A DNA stretch of 64,000 nucleotides, taken from Pogonophryne albipinna. Its lineage: Eukaryota; Chordata; Actinopteri; Perciformes; Artedidraconidae. Under the pieces are notes generated by a model. It was not told where the DNA came from. It worked only from the letters and a program-made list of their open reading frames with translations, and made no database searches. Both the position numbers and the translations under genes were made by a program. The stretch covers positions 12,525,954 through 12,589,953 of the forward strand of contig CM053256.1 of NCBI GenBank assembly GCA_028583405.1. Direction: 5' to 3'. Positions 48,946-60,381 of this stretch are shown piece after piece (position 1 is the stretch's first letter; each line of letters begins with the position of its first letter).

Positions 48946-49534
48946 TATAAACAAGCTTGTATTTATTTTAAGGAGCTAAGTGCTCCTCCTGCTGGCCAGG
49001 GTGTAATATATCCCGTGTGACTTAAATCAATGCAATAACCTTGTAACCTAGACGATAACACTCATTCTCTGCTGCTCTTGTTTCTTGCTTTTGAATTTCT
49101 CTTATGCATCCTGATGCAATACGAGACCTCAACATTGGGAACAAAGGGTCCCCTGGATCTATTGGAAGCATAGGAGCCAGACATGGGGCCTCCAAGGGCC
49201 TCCAAGGATGGGACATGGAAGATGAAGGCCCTGCAAACCGGAATCTATGGGTGACGAAATCGTCACCCATACACACTTTTGGGAGATATAATTCACTTTG
49301 AAATCGGCATGATAAATGTAAGGCAGTGATTTGGGGTTTTGTCAAACACTTAATTTGATCTTGATTGTATCACAAATATGCATTGGTTAACTCGATGAAA
49401 CCATGTTTTTATGTTTTATATGTTTTGTATACAATCTGGAAAAGGCTGATGCAAATATTATAGGCTAAATGAAGAAAATGAAGCAACTGAGAAGGAGAAA
49501 CCTGGCATTACATAATTTGAACTAACTGTTCCAA
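48946..49534. other. no recognised gene
   Basis: Contains a short imperfect repeat (GGGCCTCCAAGG, about 49187-49208) and a self-complementary GGTGACGAAATCGTCACC at 49250-49267. The minus-strand open frame 49022-49345 has no recognised domain. Confidence 0.35.
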
Positions 49535-49632
49535 CCTCTGCATGTGTGTTCTGTGTTCACCTCTGCATGTGTGTTCTGTGTTCACCTCTGCATGTGTGTT
49601 CTGTGTTCACCTCTGCATGTGTGTTCAGTGTC
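49535..49632 (+). repeat. 25-bp tandem repeat, about 3.9 copies
   Basis: Unit CCTCTGCATGTGTGTTCTGT plus GTTCA. The first three units (49535, 49560, 49585) are identical, and the last is partial with TTCAGTGTC. Near-perfect identity implies recent expansion. Confidence 0.95.
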
Positions 49633-49761
49633 GTGTGTCTGGCAAATAAAGTCAAGACCCCCTCAAAAGTTACGGTTTATTTCATTTTAAGGATGAGCAC
49701 CAAGCAACATCTCCAGGTGCTCCTTTGAGAACCAGGGCAAAAAAGTTATGTGCACCCCTGG
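49633..49761 (-). mobile_element. fragment with hAT-like terminus
   Basis: Read on the minus strand, the sequence starting at 49761 is CAGGGGTGCACATAACTTTT. The same terminus (CAGGGGTGCACATAACTGG) occurs at 63326 on the plus strand. Only one end is seen here. Confidence 0.5.
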
Positions 49762-50440
49762 TTATAGTCTGTGTTGTGGTGTGTGTAGGAGGGTCTACTA
49801 GGGGCAGTGCTGGTTGTAACGTCTGACCGCTGCAGGAAGGAAGGACCTGCGGTATCTCTCCGTGAGACAGCGGGGGTGCAGCATCCTGTCGCTGAAGGAG
49901 CTGCACAGTGAGGACAGGGTGTCCTGGAGGGGGTGGGACATATTGTCCAGCAGGGAGGACAGCTTGGCTGCCATTCTCCTGTCTCCCACCACCTCCACAG
50001 TGTCCAGAGGACTCCCCAGGACAGAGCTGGCCTTCCTTACCAGTCTGTTCAGTCTCTTCCTGTCAGCAGCCGAGATGCTGCTGCCCCAGCAGGCCACACC
50101 ATAGAAAATGGCTGATGCCACAACAGAGTCAAAGAAGGTCTGAAGGAGTGCCCCCTGCACCCCGAAAGACCTCAGTCTCCTCAGCAGAAAAAGTCTGCTC
50201 TGTCCCTTCTTGTACAGAGCAGCAGAATTGTCAGTCCAGTTTATTGTTCAGATGAACACCCAGGTATTTGTAAGATTTCACAATCTCAATGTCTGCTCCC
50301 TGGATGTTCACTGGTGTCGGGGGGGAGTGTTCAGCTCCCCTGAAAGCCGCCTCTTGCACCAAAAGGATTTACTAGATCTTGCTTCATTTCAGCTCAAATC
50401 CTGTCCATGATCTTGACACTCAGTCAGCAAAATATTGACT
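49762..50440 (-). pseudogene. LINE reverse transcriptase C-terminal fragment
   Basis: The minus-strand frame ending with a stop at 49798 reads FFDSVVASAIFYGVACWGSS...RKRLNRLVRKASSVLG...SHPLQDTL...RYRRSFLPAAVRRYNQHCP, the conserved C-terminus of a very abundant fish LINE family. Upstream (50160-50330, minus) a shifted frame continues with IQGADIEIVKSYKYLGVHLN and KKGQSRLFLLRRLR. The RT catalytic core and everything 5' are missing, so this is a truncated dead copy. Rex1-like is my impression; the class (non-LTR) is secure. Confidence 0.85.
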
Positions 50441-50457
50441 TTAACTGTCCTCTCTAG

Positions 50458-50524
50458 GAACTGAGCCCTCAGCATCAACAAATTAAGATAATCATGAACT
50501 TGGAGGGTATCGTTGAGGCCACAG
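50458..50524 (+). CDS. candidate exon with possible start codon, gene unknown
   Basis: The acceptor CTGTCCTCTCTAG precedes 67 bp that are open in the frame ELSPQHQQIKIIMNLEGIVEAT, followed by a consensus donor ACAG|GTGAGT. An ATG at 50494 could start translation (MNLEGIVEAT). The splice sites are among the best in the window, but the peptide is not recognised and no continuation is proven; it could be an exon of the decayed gene further downstream or of a transcript of its own. Confidence 0.4.
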
Positions 50525-51171
50525 GTGAGTAATCAATAATAGTAGAAGTCAAAGCCAGGTATATCATCAGATTATTAATTACATATGAACTTTAAGGGTC
50601 CCCCAACATATGTTTCTGTTCACCCCAGTGGTTTATAGCAACATACCATTTTTGGTTTCATTTGACGCATTTTTTCTTCCGTGGAAGGCCGCAAGCATAT
50701 GTCATATTTTTGTTTTCCAGTGAATAACAAAACAACCATGGTGCTACGTTTTGATGGGTCTTTTATGTCTCTTTGGAAGAAGATGTCCTGCAAATCAGGA
50801 ATTGTTTAGCTGTTTATTCACCATTTATCCTAAATTGATGCACTCAAGCAGCACTCTTATTGTCATTAGAGTTTAGTGTCTGCTAAGTTTCACACTTCGG
50901 ATCATTGGTGTGCCACGCATCACCTACTCTCTTCCTGTGTAGATTTCAAAAATAGATATAACGGTTTCACAGTGTCATATTTATATAAAGGCAGAGACAT
51001 TTCTTCAAGGCGCGTTTTTTCTTCCGCTGTACAGTGTATGTAGCAAACACTACCCAAGCCAAAAGTTAAGAGTTGTGGTGAATATTAGTTTTTTAAATAT
51101 ATATTTGATGTGTCTCATGGCAGATGCTCATTACTTAATGCAATAAGATGTGCTGCCCTACAGTTGCACAT

Positions 51172-51291
51172 AAATAACCATCAAACATACAAATTATCTT
51201 CGTCTTTGAAAAACCTGCTAGTTGATCTCTCTACAATCTTCCCGCATTGGAGGAGTAAGCTGGTTCTGTCCCGAGAACATCTCTCCAAGGT
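51172..51291 (+). CDS. possible exon, gene unknown
   Basis: An open stretch reads KNLLVDLSTIFPHWRSKLVL then SREHLSK, ending at a donor-like CCAAG|GTAAAA (51291/51292). A CCCTACAG upstream at about 51157-51164 could be the acceptor. The composition is protein-like but not recognised; it is listed with its neighbour at 50458 as a possible exon pair. Confidence 0.25.
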
Positions 51292-51956
51292 AAAAGTTAT
51301 GTAAAGTTATTTAATGTCATCAAATGTCATCAAATGTTCGTCATAGTTACAGGTTATCACAAGACGCATTGTTTGCAAAAAGCAGAGTTCACATTTGCCT
51401 ACAACGAGCAACGTAAATACAGCTGTCAATTTGTAAACATTGTCATTCACTGGTGTTAGCTAGGATAAAGCCATGAAAATCATAAGGTGAGTTTATATTG
51501 ATTGACTTGTGTTTAGCGTGTTTTTTTATAATGTGAGTATTTGTAGAGCGTAAGTCCGACAGTTGCTTGATTTACAATATTTAAAACTATGAACCTTGCC
51601 CAAAGTTATGCACATTAAACCGAGCTCAGTGGGGAGGGGGGAGTCATAGATGATGGATGAGCTTGCGGCATGTTTGCACGTCTATACGTCTTGTTTTAAA
51701 TGATTGTTTCATGTCTGCTGCCAGGCGGTGTAGAACTTTACTGCGTCGGTCCGGCTCTGCATGCCTACTCTTGTGCCGACTTTTAAGGGCGCTGATGCAG
51801 GTCGTAGGCCTACCTTACGTTAAGCGACCATATTTACCCATTTAAGGTGTTGATTGTTAAAGATACAATATTGTCTGTGGGACCGCAGTGTTTTCCCTAA
51901 AAAACGGTGTTTATGTCTCTGCTTTGGTCCGCTCTGTGTTCATGTAAATACCGTAC
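51292..51956. other. no recognisable feature
   Basis: Non-coding sequence. The 25-bp phrase starting GCTCTGTGTTCATGTAAATA at 51931 recurs at 52273, just after the first 318-bp repeat. Confidence 0.4.
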
Positions 51957-52274
51957 ACGCACACACTGTACCAAACACACACACGCACCTACAGCTAACA
52001 GCCTAACAGCCGTTGTGTATTTTATTATGTGAAGCACTAAATGGTTTTAGAAAAATATGGACTCTTTGTTTGTAGATATCTACTAAACTACAGCAAATAA
52101 AGAGAGTAGGCCTGTTATACTGAGTGATATATATTATACACACTGCTCTGCTTTCTGCACGGACATCACAGCTGTTCTCTCTGGAAACATCGCGTCGCGA
52201 TGAGAGCAGTTAATAAAATAATATCCAGGGGATGCATGCAGAGCTGTCATTGGCTGAGATCAGTCCGGCCGTGC
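51957..52274 (+). repeat. 318-bp direct repeat, copy 1
   Basis: Appears identical, without indels, to 53013-53330 (constant offset 1056). It begins ACGCACACACTGTACC and ends GTCCGGCCGTGC. It lacks TG...CA ends, so LTR identity is not supported. Confidence 0.93.
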
Positions 52275-52629
52275 TCTGTGTTCATGTAAATACCGTAAAT
52301 ACACACAGATCAAAAACAGAGACACACTAGGCTTGGCCCTTTCTCATTTCTCTAACTCCCCTCCTCGACTCCCCTCCTCGACTCCTATCCTCGATACTTA
52401 GTCCCGCCCACAGGAGATGTGAGCCGAGGAGCCGAGGAGGGGAACCGAGGAGAGAGGAGGGGAAGCAGCAGGCGGTTAGAGAAATGAGAACTCCTCTCCT
52501 CTGAGCGGTCATTTTAAAGAGACGTCCATTAATGATGACAGGAGGCACAGCAGCCCTCTGTCTGATGGACAGATGTGTTCATGACCACTTTGATTCATTC
52601 ACAGTGCGGAATAATGAGACAATAACAGG

Positions 52630-52805
<176 letters not shown>

Positions 52806-53012
52806 ACGTATATATTTATATACATATATATACAATTTCAGAATCAAACAGAGCACTCTCATATTAACGTAACACTATCAGAGACTGGATCCCCCCCCCT
52901 CTCTGGTCGCTACAATGAGGAAAATAAATGACGGACCAAAAGTTTTATTTACAAGTATTAAAAGTAAGCAGAGGACACCAAACCAACTGAGACCTGTCTG
53001 TCCGCTGCATCT

Positions 53013-53330
53013 ACGCACACACTGTACCAAACACACACACGCACCTACAGCTAACAGCCTAACAGCCGTTGTGTATTTTATTATGTGAAGCACTAAATGG
53101 TTTTAGAAAAATATGGACTCTTTGTTTGTAGATATCTACTAAACTACAGCAAATAAAGAGAGTAGGCCTGTTATACTGAGTGATATATATTATACACACT
53201 GCTCTGCTTTCTGCACGGACATCACAGCTGTTCTCTCTGGAAACATCGCGTCGCGATGAGAGCAGTTAATAAAATAATATCCAGGGGATGCATGCAGAGC
53301 TGTCATTGGCTGAGATCAGTCCGGCCGTGC
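53013..53330 (+). repeat. 318-bp direct repeat, copy 2
   Basis: Identical in appearance to 51957-52274. Identity stops at GTGC, after which this copy continues GTCACGACTC and the first continues TCTGTG. Confidence 0.93.
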
Positions 53331-53592
53331 GTCACGACTCTTTGAAACATCTCTGTTGCCGGAAATGCATCCACGAAGGAGCCGTGGAGGACCGTGGAGG
53401 ACCCATCAGTGTATCCTCGGTTAGAGCTCCTCCAGAGAGCCTCCTCGATGCTCGATGCTCGGTCCTCGAAGTGCATTTAGAGAAATGAGATGTCCTTCAA
53501 CATGGCGCGCTGAAATTCATTTCCGGGTCACTACCGGAGGACCGAGGAGTCGAGGAGTCGAGGAGGGGGATTTGCTGAAATGAGAACGGGCC

Positions 53593-55159
53593 CTTGTTTG
53601 AGACAAGCGAGACCTGCGCAGACCTGCGCAGTTGCGATCAACGTCTTGCTAGTGCGTTGCATGATGGTTAGTCATTTTGTCCGACTTGCTCTGGAGTCCC
53701 GCCTACATGAGACGTTGAAATCTCGCGGGACAAAGACGCCCGCAACCTTGAGAGCGAGGCAAGCATGGATGTATAATAAGAACTGGATACAGCGTGGGAG
53801 GCGGGGCCTCATTCATTCCTATGAGAGTTGCTCATTAGCGCATGATGATAAAATGGCCCAACTTTTGAGAGAGCGAAACGTCACAGATTACCCGGCATGC
53901 CTGAGAAGTACCCGTATGTGCACTCATAGAGCATGCGCAACTTTAACCACGCCGCCAAAAGGCTCGTTCACATTAAGCACGTGAATTTGCGTACACGTAA
54001 CAGCACCGCGCGTTCATGACAGCATGGTACTGGATTTATATTAACGAGGCGGCAGTTAGCAGCTAGCGGCTAGCTAGTAAATTATGCTAAATTACACATC
54101 AATCGTTATGTACTTTTATATTACGCTGACATCAGGATCTAGTGATATCCAAGCAACAGAGCTTCATTTAGCATGATACTTGTGTGGGTTGTACATGAAA
54201 CCACTTGGTAATATCTAAAAATGTATATGTTGAAGCCTGTTATGATCAATTGTGAGTTAAAACTTTATCTAAAAAGTAAAGCTGATGATGGATTACTGTG
54301 GTGGAGTTAAAATAACAATAGCCTATTTGTTTTTGAAATGTGATGGAGTAAAAGGATAGTCTGTGATTATTCATGTTAAGTAGCCCACAAGTAACTAAAA
54401 CAATTGCAAGTGCAATAAGAAGCTACAGGAACGTTAATCTACGTCGGTAATATTAACTTTATTTAATACAACATTTACGGTACAAGATTTACATCATACA
54501 GCCCATGTAGTATAATATTTTACAAATGATGAATTACAGCAAACATGTGCAATATATCCATTATTACAGCTCCGTGGGCTGGCAGTAAGGCGATATGGTC
54601 CGTTGTTATTGTGCATCCATGGGTAAAGAGAAACTCATGAAGTACTGAACACGTAACTTGAACGTGCCGGGCGGTGCGATCCCGTGGGTTATATGCGCGT
54701 TCATAATGCCGAGGGAAATAACTCTCAGAATAACGTTATTAGCACATTTTTACAACTTGAGGAACGAATGTTTTTAATAAGGGCTATACAAACGTTCATA
54801 CTGGGTAGTTTATTTAGTTTAAAAAAAATTATCCAACGAGTTACAGACCACTCTTTCCCAATGTAAGTCAATGGGAAAAAGTGTTTCCGGGCCTGGCAAC
54901 CACAAGGAAGTGTAGTACCGCCATTTGACCAGCACGAATATTCTCATCAGACTCCGGCGCACTTCCTGGGGGCTTGGAGGCAAGGCGAGGTGGCGCAGTT
55001 CCTCTCCACGGGCTGCGGAAGCGAAATGCTTGATGGGAAACGACTCGCTGGTATCGCGAGCTGAGCGCTCATTGGTGGTTTTTACCACGTGCTGGTGATG
55101 AAACTCTCCAATTGGCTCGGCAAAAGTTTGTTGTTGTTTTGTGTCAGTTTTACGTCGCC
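53593..55159. other. repeat-like, GC-richer non-coding DNA
   Basis: CTTGTTTGAGAC at 53593-53604 has an inverted partner GTCTCAAACAAG near 55763-55774, which could be the ends of another decayed TIR element. A tandem GACCTGCGCA doublet lies at 53610-53629. Nothing codes convincingly. Confidence 0.35.
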
Positions 55160-55497
55160 ACTTCCATTCACATTTTTCATCATTGTTCCACAATGTTTAT
55201 CATCATGAAATTAATATCCATATATTTTATACTATACTTGCACTGCTTACCGTTTTCATACGTTATATATCTTAGCATATTCATACACACTGTTCATACT
55301 GCTCACAGGCTGATATCTAGTGTATTCATACCCCTCACTGTTTATTCATTATTCAATTCATTCTATATTTTATTCTGTCTACACGTACATTACTTTTCAC
55401 TTCACTGCTTGTTGCACTCCTGGTTAGAAGCTAAACTGCATTTCGTTGTCTCAGTACCTGTAATATGTGCAATAACAATAAAGTTTAATCTAATCTT
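55160..55497 (+). mobile_element. LINE 3' UTR/tail fragment
   Basis: The segment ends with AACTGCATTTCGTTGTCTCA, GTACCTGTAATATGTGCAAT and AATAAAGTTTAATCTAATC, the characteristic 3' end of an abundant fish LINE family (the same broad type as the 49762-50440 fragment). No RT-coding part precedes it, so it is a short 5'-truncated insertion. Confidence 0.7.
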
Positions 55498-57030
55498 GAG
55501 CAGGAACAAATGTATTTACTTAGTACATATCTGACATTAACGATTAAACACATGTGTGCATTCTTTATTAATGCAAACCGAGTCAAGCCGACTCCGGAGG
55601 TGGCGGTATGCACCTTAAAGTTGTTTGCAATCCGCCAAATAACCGAGAGAAGAAGAAGAAGACGAAGCCGACTCCGAGCTGTCCGACTTCAGGCGAGCTT
55701 TTTGAGACCTCCCTCGGCTGCGATCGGCTATTCTCGTCTACTTTCGAGGCGAGCCGCAACGCGTCTCAAACAAGCCTACTATTGTGTGGGGGTGTGTCCC
55801 GGAAAGCGACACTTGATACTGGAAAGTGGAGGATATTAATGATTGTGTTACATTTTAGCAGCGGTGCACATACCATGAATATGGGGACATGCCGGACAGA
55901 TCAAGTAAGGGTGACGATCCACCCGCTGTGAAATGAACTTATCTTCCATATTTGCCGTACACTTGTGTTTACGGAAGTTGAGATGTTTCTCGGTTGTGAT
56001 TGGTTGTTCTCGTCACATGACGAGCGGTGCGCGCTGCTGCAGTGCACGTCTCCATTGAAACCAATGGGAATGAGCTCGCAACGCTGATGTGTATGGCTCC
56101 GTACAAAGTTGTACTCATTGCATTAGTATAGGCTACTTAACTGTAGCTTTTTACACTGGAGGCACCCATCTCGGCCGAAGTCGGTTCATATTAACCTAAA
56201 GGTACATCATTAAATGGTAAATGTCGCCTTTAAGGAGCAGAACATTTTTGTTTTATTTGTGTGTGAATAATTAAATAATTTCAAATATGTTTTTCTGTAA
56301 TAGGTAATTGGTGTGGAGAAGATTGACCTCAGCCTTCCTTTGAACATTGTTCCAAAGGCTCTGTAGTAAATGGTGAGTATTCAAATGTTTTGTGTGATTT
56401 ACTTGACTAACTTAAACTTGATCTTTAACTAATTGAAAACTGGTATTAGTCTGACAATTTCTGAATATTTATTCATAACATTTACATACTGCAAACATTG
56501 CAGGGATATGCACATTTTCTGATTTATTAGGCAAAAGTTATTCAGAAAGTGAGAGGCAAAAGCCAAACATTCTGTGATAAAGCCTCCTTCACAAAAGTGA
56601 TAATGTTTTGTTTGTTGAAATGGCTATAAGGGTGTTTCTTATATGTAGTCTTATATTACAGTAATACTTATTTTAAGTCACTTTGGAAAAAAACGTAAAC
56701 TAAATGAAATGTAATGTAGTCTAACCTGGTTGTTCGTACTTGATATAAAAAGTTATTCTCACTATGGAGCCAAAACAGGAGTAATGTGGTCCCTTTTCCG
56801 TGCTCTGGTCAATACATTTTGAATCAGCTGAAGCAACTTAACTGAGTTTTTGGTACACCCTGATAATAAAGAGTTACAATAAGCTAGCCTTGAAGTAACA
56901 AATGCATGGACTAGTTTCTCTGCATCGTTTTGAGGCAAGCACACAACTACAATCATAACATCATTAGAAAATGAAATGATTTCATGATTTTTATAACTGT
57001 GATATTTTGTTTTCTTTGATAAATGCGGAG
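55498..57030. other. mixed region: exon-like piece and two LINE scraps
   Basis: An acceptor-exon-donor-like segment at 56304-56372 (VEKIDLSLPLNIVPKAL then two stops, donor TG|GTGAGT) could be a non-coding or decayed exon. An L2-type tail relic (AAGTCACTTTGGAAAAAAAC, then CTAAATGAAATGTAATG) lies at 56674-56718 on the plus strand. A GAAGAAGAAGAAGACGAAG run lies at about 55650. Confidence 0.35.
56762..56956 (-). pseudogene. LINE reverse transcriptase fragment
   Basis: The minus frame reads LVHAFVTSRLAYCNSLLSGC, then KLLQLIQNVLTRARKRDHITPVLA. This is the region after the RT core in L2-type fish LINEs, where the left-arm L2 has LVISRLDYCNSLLAGLP and LQLIQNAAARLV. A roughly 65-residue relic. Confidence 0.85.
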
Positions 57031-57989
57031 TTTAAGCGCATAACAACCCTGCCCCTCCAATCAAGATTTCTCTCTCAGCTGGATGTGCTATCTGACAAAC
57101 TTCTGAAGGTTTTTGAGAAGAGAGGAGGACAGATAGGCTAGCGTCTGAACTGTATTATGTCAAACATGACTCAAGTAAGAATTCATTTTAAGGAAATTAT
57201 ACATCGAGTCAATAGTGTACACATTTCATTGAGCAAAATAGATTCTTTCTTTTCTTATTCCCCTTCACTTAGGTTGATGATGTCGATTTAGGCCGGGATT
57301 GTCTTCTCAAGGGGCTGTGTGTGCACCTCAATGAGAGAGTTTGTGGTCAGTAGTAGTAATATTTGACCTTTTGATTTTTTTGTTGGGCGTTAAAATATGT
57401 ATTTATTGAAACACCACATAGTATATAGCCTAAAGTATGTGAACATCCCTGTTTTTTGTTTAATAGCCAGACAACACTGAAAAGCTAGAGGGCTTTTAAT
57501 TTAAAACGGATACAGGAAATGAAAAAAATTTGATCAGGTCAGACAGGAGTATATCAGATAACAAGGAGGCTTAAAAGTACTGAAATCTGACCTTAATGTA
57601 CTTGTTAAACACAGGGACTTAGTAATGGGTATATATATGTATTGATTTGTTAGATCTCACTCTGTTCCTTTTGTGACTGTGCACTCTGCAGGCAGAAGAT
57701 GAAGACGTCATTCTGTGGTCCATTGAGGGGATTACAGTGGGCCTTTATGTTGTCAAACACAATTCCACCATGAGACCAGAGGACAGATGAGACCAGAGGA
57801 CAGATGAGACCAGAGGACAACATTGCATTAGCTGCTACCATGCTGTTTGGACTAATGTATGCAATAAACCTGAACTACCCCCCTAAACTGAAGTGCACGT
57901 TCGAAGTGCTCCAGCAAATGTTAATGGAGCTAGACGGCAACATGCTCTCCAAGAAAGCCCAAGCGTTTAAAAACAAACTGTTTGAGTGA
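57031..57989 (+). pseudogene. decayed 3' end of a fish gene family (SAMD3-like family suggested)
   Basis: Three phase-0 exons fit together. 57031-57174 reads FKRITTLPLQSRFLSQLDVL then SDKLLKVFEKRGGQIG, an in-frame TAG at 57148, then RLNCIMSNMTQ and a GTAAG donor. 57273-57338 reads VDDVDLGRDCLLKGLCVHLNER after CACTTAG. 57692-57989 reads AEDEDVILWSIEGITVGLYV, then VKHNSTMRPED, a frame break, then NIALAATMLFGLMYAINLNY, then PPKLKCTFEVLQQMLMELDG and a stop. From memory this matches the C-terminus of multicopy fish proteins often labelled sterile alpha motif domain-containing 3-like or uncharacterised. The premature TAG and a 17-bp tandem triplication (57767-57817) show decay, unless they are sequence errors. 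The function of the family is not known to me. Confidence 0.65.
57767..57817 (+). repeat. 17-bp tandem triplication inside the last exon
   Basis: The unit AGATGAGACCAGAGGAC occurs three times (first copy begins CC instead of AG). Two extra units add 34 bp, not a multiple of three, and introduce TGA in the coding frame. Confidence 0.93.
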
Positions 57990-58431
57990 GCTGTTGCCAT
58001 GGACCATTGTGCACTTTTACAGCATTCATACTGGACTTTCATCGATACAACTGTCTTGCACTTCCTTTGCTCATGCTTTTTGCTTGATTTGCATGTTTCA
58101 GAAATGTGTGTTTTTCCTGGGGTCATGTGTTTTCAGAATGTACCACTTGTCATGTGTTTCAGAATGTACTAATTGCGCTACTTCAAAATGTCAGTTCTTG
58201 TTTTTATTTGTAATACTTTCTTTAGTGCATATGTGGTGAGAAACCATTATTATACTTTCATGTATTTTTCCAAAGCAATGCCATTGTGTATGCCCTTTCA
58301 TATTAGCAGGTTACTATTTAAATAATGGATTTGCAAGAACATTTCCTTTTTTCAGCTAGGCGTTGACATTTTCTGTTAATTGTTTACTATGAATGAGTTA
58401 CAAAAATAAGCCTTTCTTTGCCATTTGGCCC

Positions 58432-58437
58432 AATAAA
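58432..58437 (+). promoter_or_regulatory. possible polyadenylation signal of the 57.0-58.0 kb gene
   Basis: AATAAA about 440 bp beyond the stop codon at 57987, followed by a T-rich stretch (TTTATTTTGG). Suggests the relic once had or still has a normal 3' UTR. Confidence 0.45.
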
Positions 58438-59102
58438 CCTTTATTTTGGTCGGGAGAATAGTTTCCTTTAAGCTTCCTTGCTGTGTTCTAACACAATAAT
58501 GTATATATACATGCATCACAAACTTTTTCTATTTCTTCTATTTCTTTATTTTCAATGTATTTGTTAATTCTCCTGGGGCTGCATGATGGAAAAACCAAAA
58601 GCTCATCTGGATGTGTGGTGGTTGTTAATATTTTTTTATTTTTTTGAGAAAAATACATGAATGATGTGCAAAGAAATGTGTTTGTCTTTATTGACTATTT
58701 GTTTTAAAATGTTGTGATAAATGCTGTAGATATAAGAGATTAGGATGGATCCTGTAGAAGAATGTATGAAATGCCTCTATTCACATGAAATAAATAATCT
58801 TATGTACTAGGTAGATTAAACAGAAAACTATAGCATGTAGTTTAAACAAAACATTCATGTGGCTCTGTACAGAAATATACTGAGTATATTAAAAGTCATG
58901 TTGGTTAAACATAGGGTAAATGAATATACCTATATTAAAGGAAATGTTCACATTAACATAACAATTTCATGTTTCTTTGACATAACATAGTTGTGTGTCT
59001 TTAACATAATGGAATAGTTTTGAGTACACGTGTTTTTAATGTGTGCAACCGGTTTCCATATTAAAATCATGTTAATCCAACAGCCTTTGTTTTTCAGTGT
59101 AG
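58438..59102. other. no recognisable feature
   Basis: AT-rich non-coding DNA between the gene relic and duplication copy B. Confidence 0.4.
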
Positions 59103-59434
59103 GTGCAGCAACTCGTCGGTGGTAGGCTATAAGTCCCATTATTGGTCCTCAAAAAAGGAAAACATGTCTCCATCATGGTTTACTTTTTAATTATTTTGTG
59201 AAAAACACAGCAGCGAGAAAAAAGAAAAGTTTGTGTTGTGTGTGAGTGTGTGTCAAAGTCAAAGTCAACTTTAATGTCAATCTTACTCAGTTTGTGTTTA
59301 CAGACAGAGAGATCGAAATGACGTTTCCAACAATCCTGAATGTAACATTATACAGATATGTAGGTCTATACAAATATTTATAAAATATGTATATCATACA
59401 CAATCAACAGACACATTTACACATATGCACATTC

Positions 59435-60165
59435 ACTGAACAAAAATATAAATGCAACACTTTTGTTTTTGCTCCCATTTTTCATGAGATGAACTCAAAG
59501 ATCTAAAACATTTTCTATATACACAAAATAGCCATTTCTCTCAAATATTGTTCACAAATCTGAAAAAATCTGTGATAGTGAGCACTTCTCCTTTGCCGAG
59601 ATAATCCATCCCACCTCACAGGTGTGGCATATCAAGATGCTGATTAGACAGCATGATTATTGCACAGGTGTGCCTTAGGCTGGCCACAATAAAAGGCCAC
59701 TCTAAAATGTTCAGTTTTACCACACAGCACAATGCCACAGATGTCGCAAGTTTTGAGGGAGCGTGCAATTGGCATGCTGACAGCAGGAATGTCCACCAGA
59801 GCTGTTGCCCGTGAATTGAATGTTCATTTCTCTACCATAAGCCGTCTCCACAGGCGTTTCAGAGAATTTGGCAGTACATCCAACCGGCCTCACAACCGCA
59901 GACCACGTGTAACCACACCAGCCCAGGACCTCCACATCCAGCATGTTCACCTCCAAGATCGTCTGAGACCAGCCACTCGGACAGCTGCTGCAACAATCGG
60001 TTTGCATAACCAAAGAATTTCTGTCAGAAACCGTCTCAGGGAAGCTCATCTGCATGCTCTTCGTCCTCATCGGGGTCTCGACCTGACTCCGGTTCGTCGT
60101 CGTAACCGACTTGAGTGGGCAAATGCTCACATTCGATGGCGTCTTGCACGTTGGAGAGGTGTTCA
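59435..60165 (+). mobile_element. Tc1-family DNA transposon, 3' half missing
   Basis: The left terminus is CACTGAACAAAAATATAAAT followed by subterminal sequence well known from a widespread fish Tc1 lineage (GCAACACTTTTGTTTTTGCTC, CTCACAGGTGTGGCATATCA). The transposase begins at 59732. Homology stops in the middle of the gene after GGAGAGGTGTTC, where an A/T run and unrelated sequence take over, so the catalytic second half and the right terminus are gone. Confidence 0.93.
59732..60165 (+). pseudogene. Tc1 transposase, N-terminal DNA-binding part only
   Basis: From ATG (MPQMSQVLRERAIGMLTAGM) the frame runs through a first helix-turn-helix (STRAVARELNVHFSTISRLH, about residues 21-41), a GRPR-like linker degraded to NRRPRVTTPAQD, and a second helix-turn-helix (AAATIGLHNQRISVRNRLRE), to the WANAHIRWRLARWRGV region that precedes the first catalytic Asp in Tc1 transposases. 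All DDE residues lie beyond the truncation. The last roughly 50 codons of the open frame (to 60322) are read-through into foreign sequence. It could at most bind its termini; it cannot catalyse transposition. Confidence 0.92.
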
Positions 60166-60381
60166 ATTTTTTTTCGCATCATGCACCTGGTCTCCCATGC
60201 CTCTGGCACCCCTCCCCCCATGGGAACTCGACCTTTCTCAAAGAATATGTACACTATACTTGAACCTGAACACACACACGTGTGCAATATGTGGTGTATA
60301 TATATGTGTTTTGGGCCCATAAAATAAAAGTACAACAGGATTGTACGGTTATGAATGCATAATACGTTTGTTATGATGTAG

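Noticed and set aside
49022..49345. 107-codon minus-strand frame as a gene
   Set aside because: No domain, no splice or promoter context; part of the frame covers short imperfect repeats.
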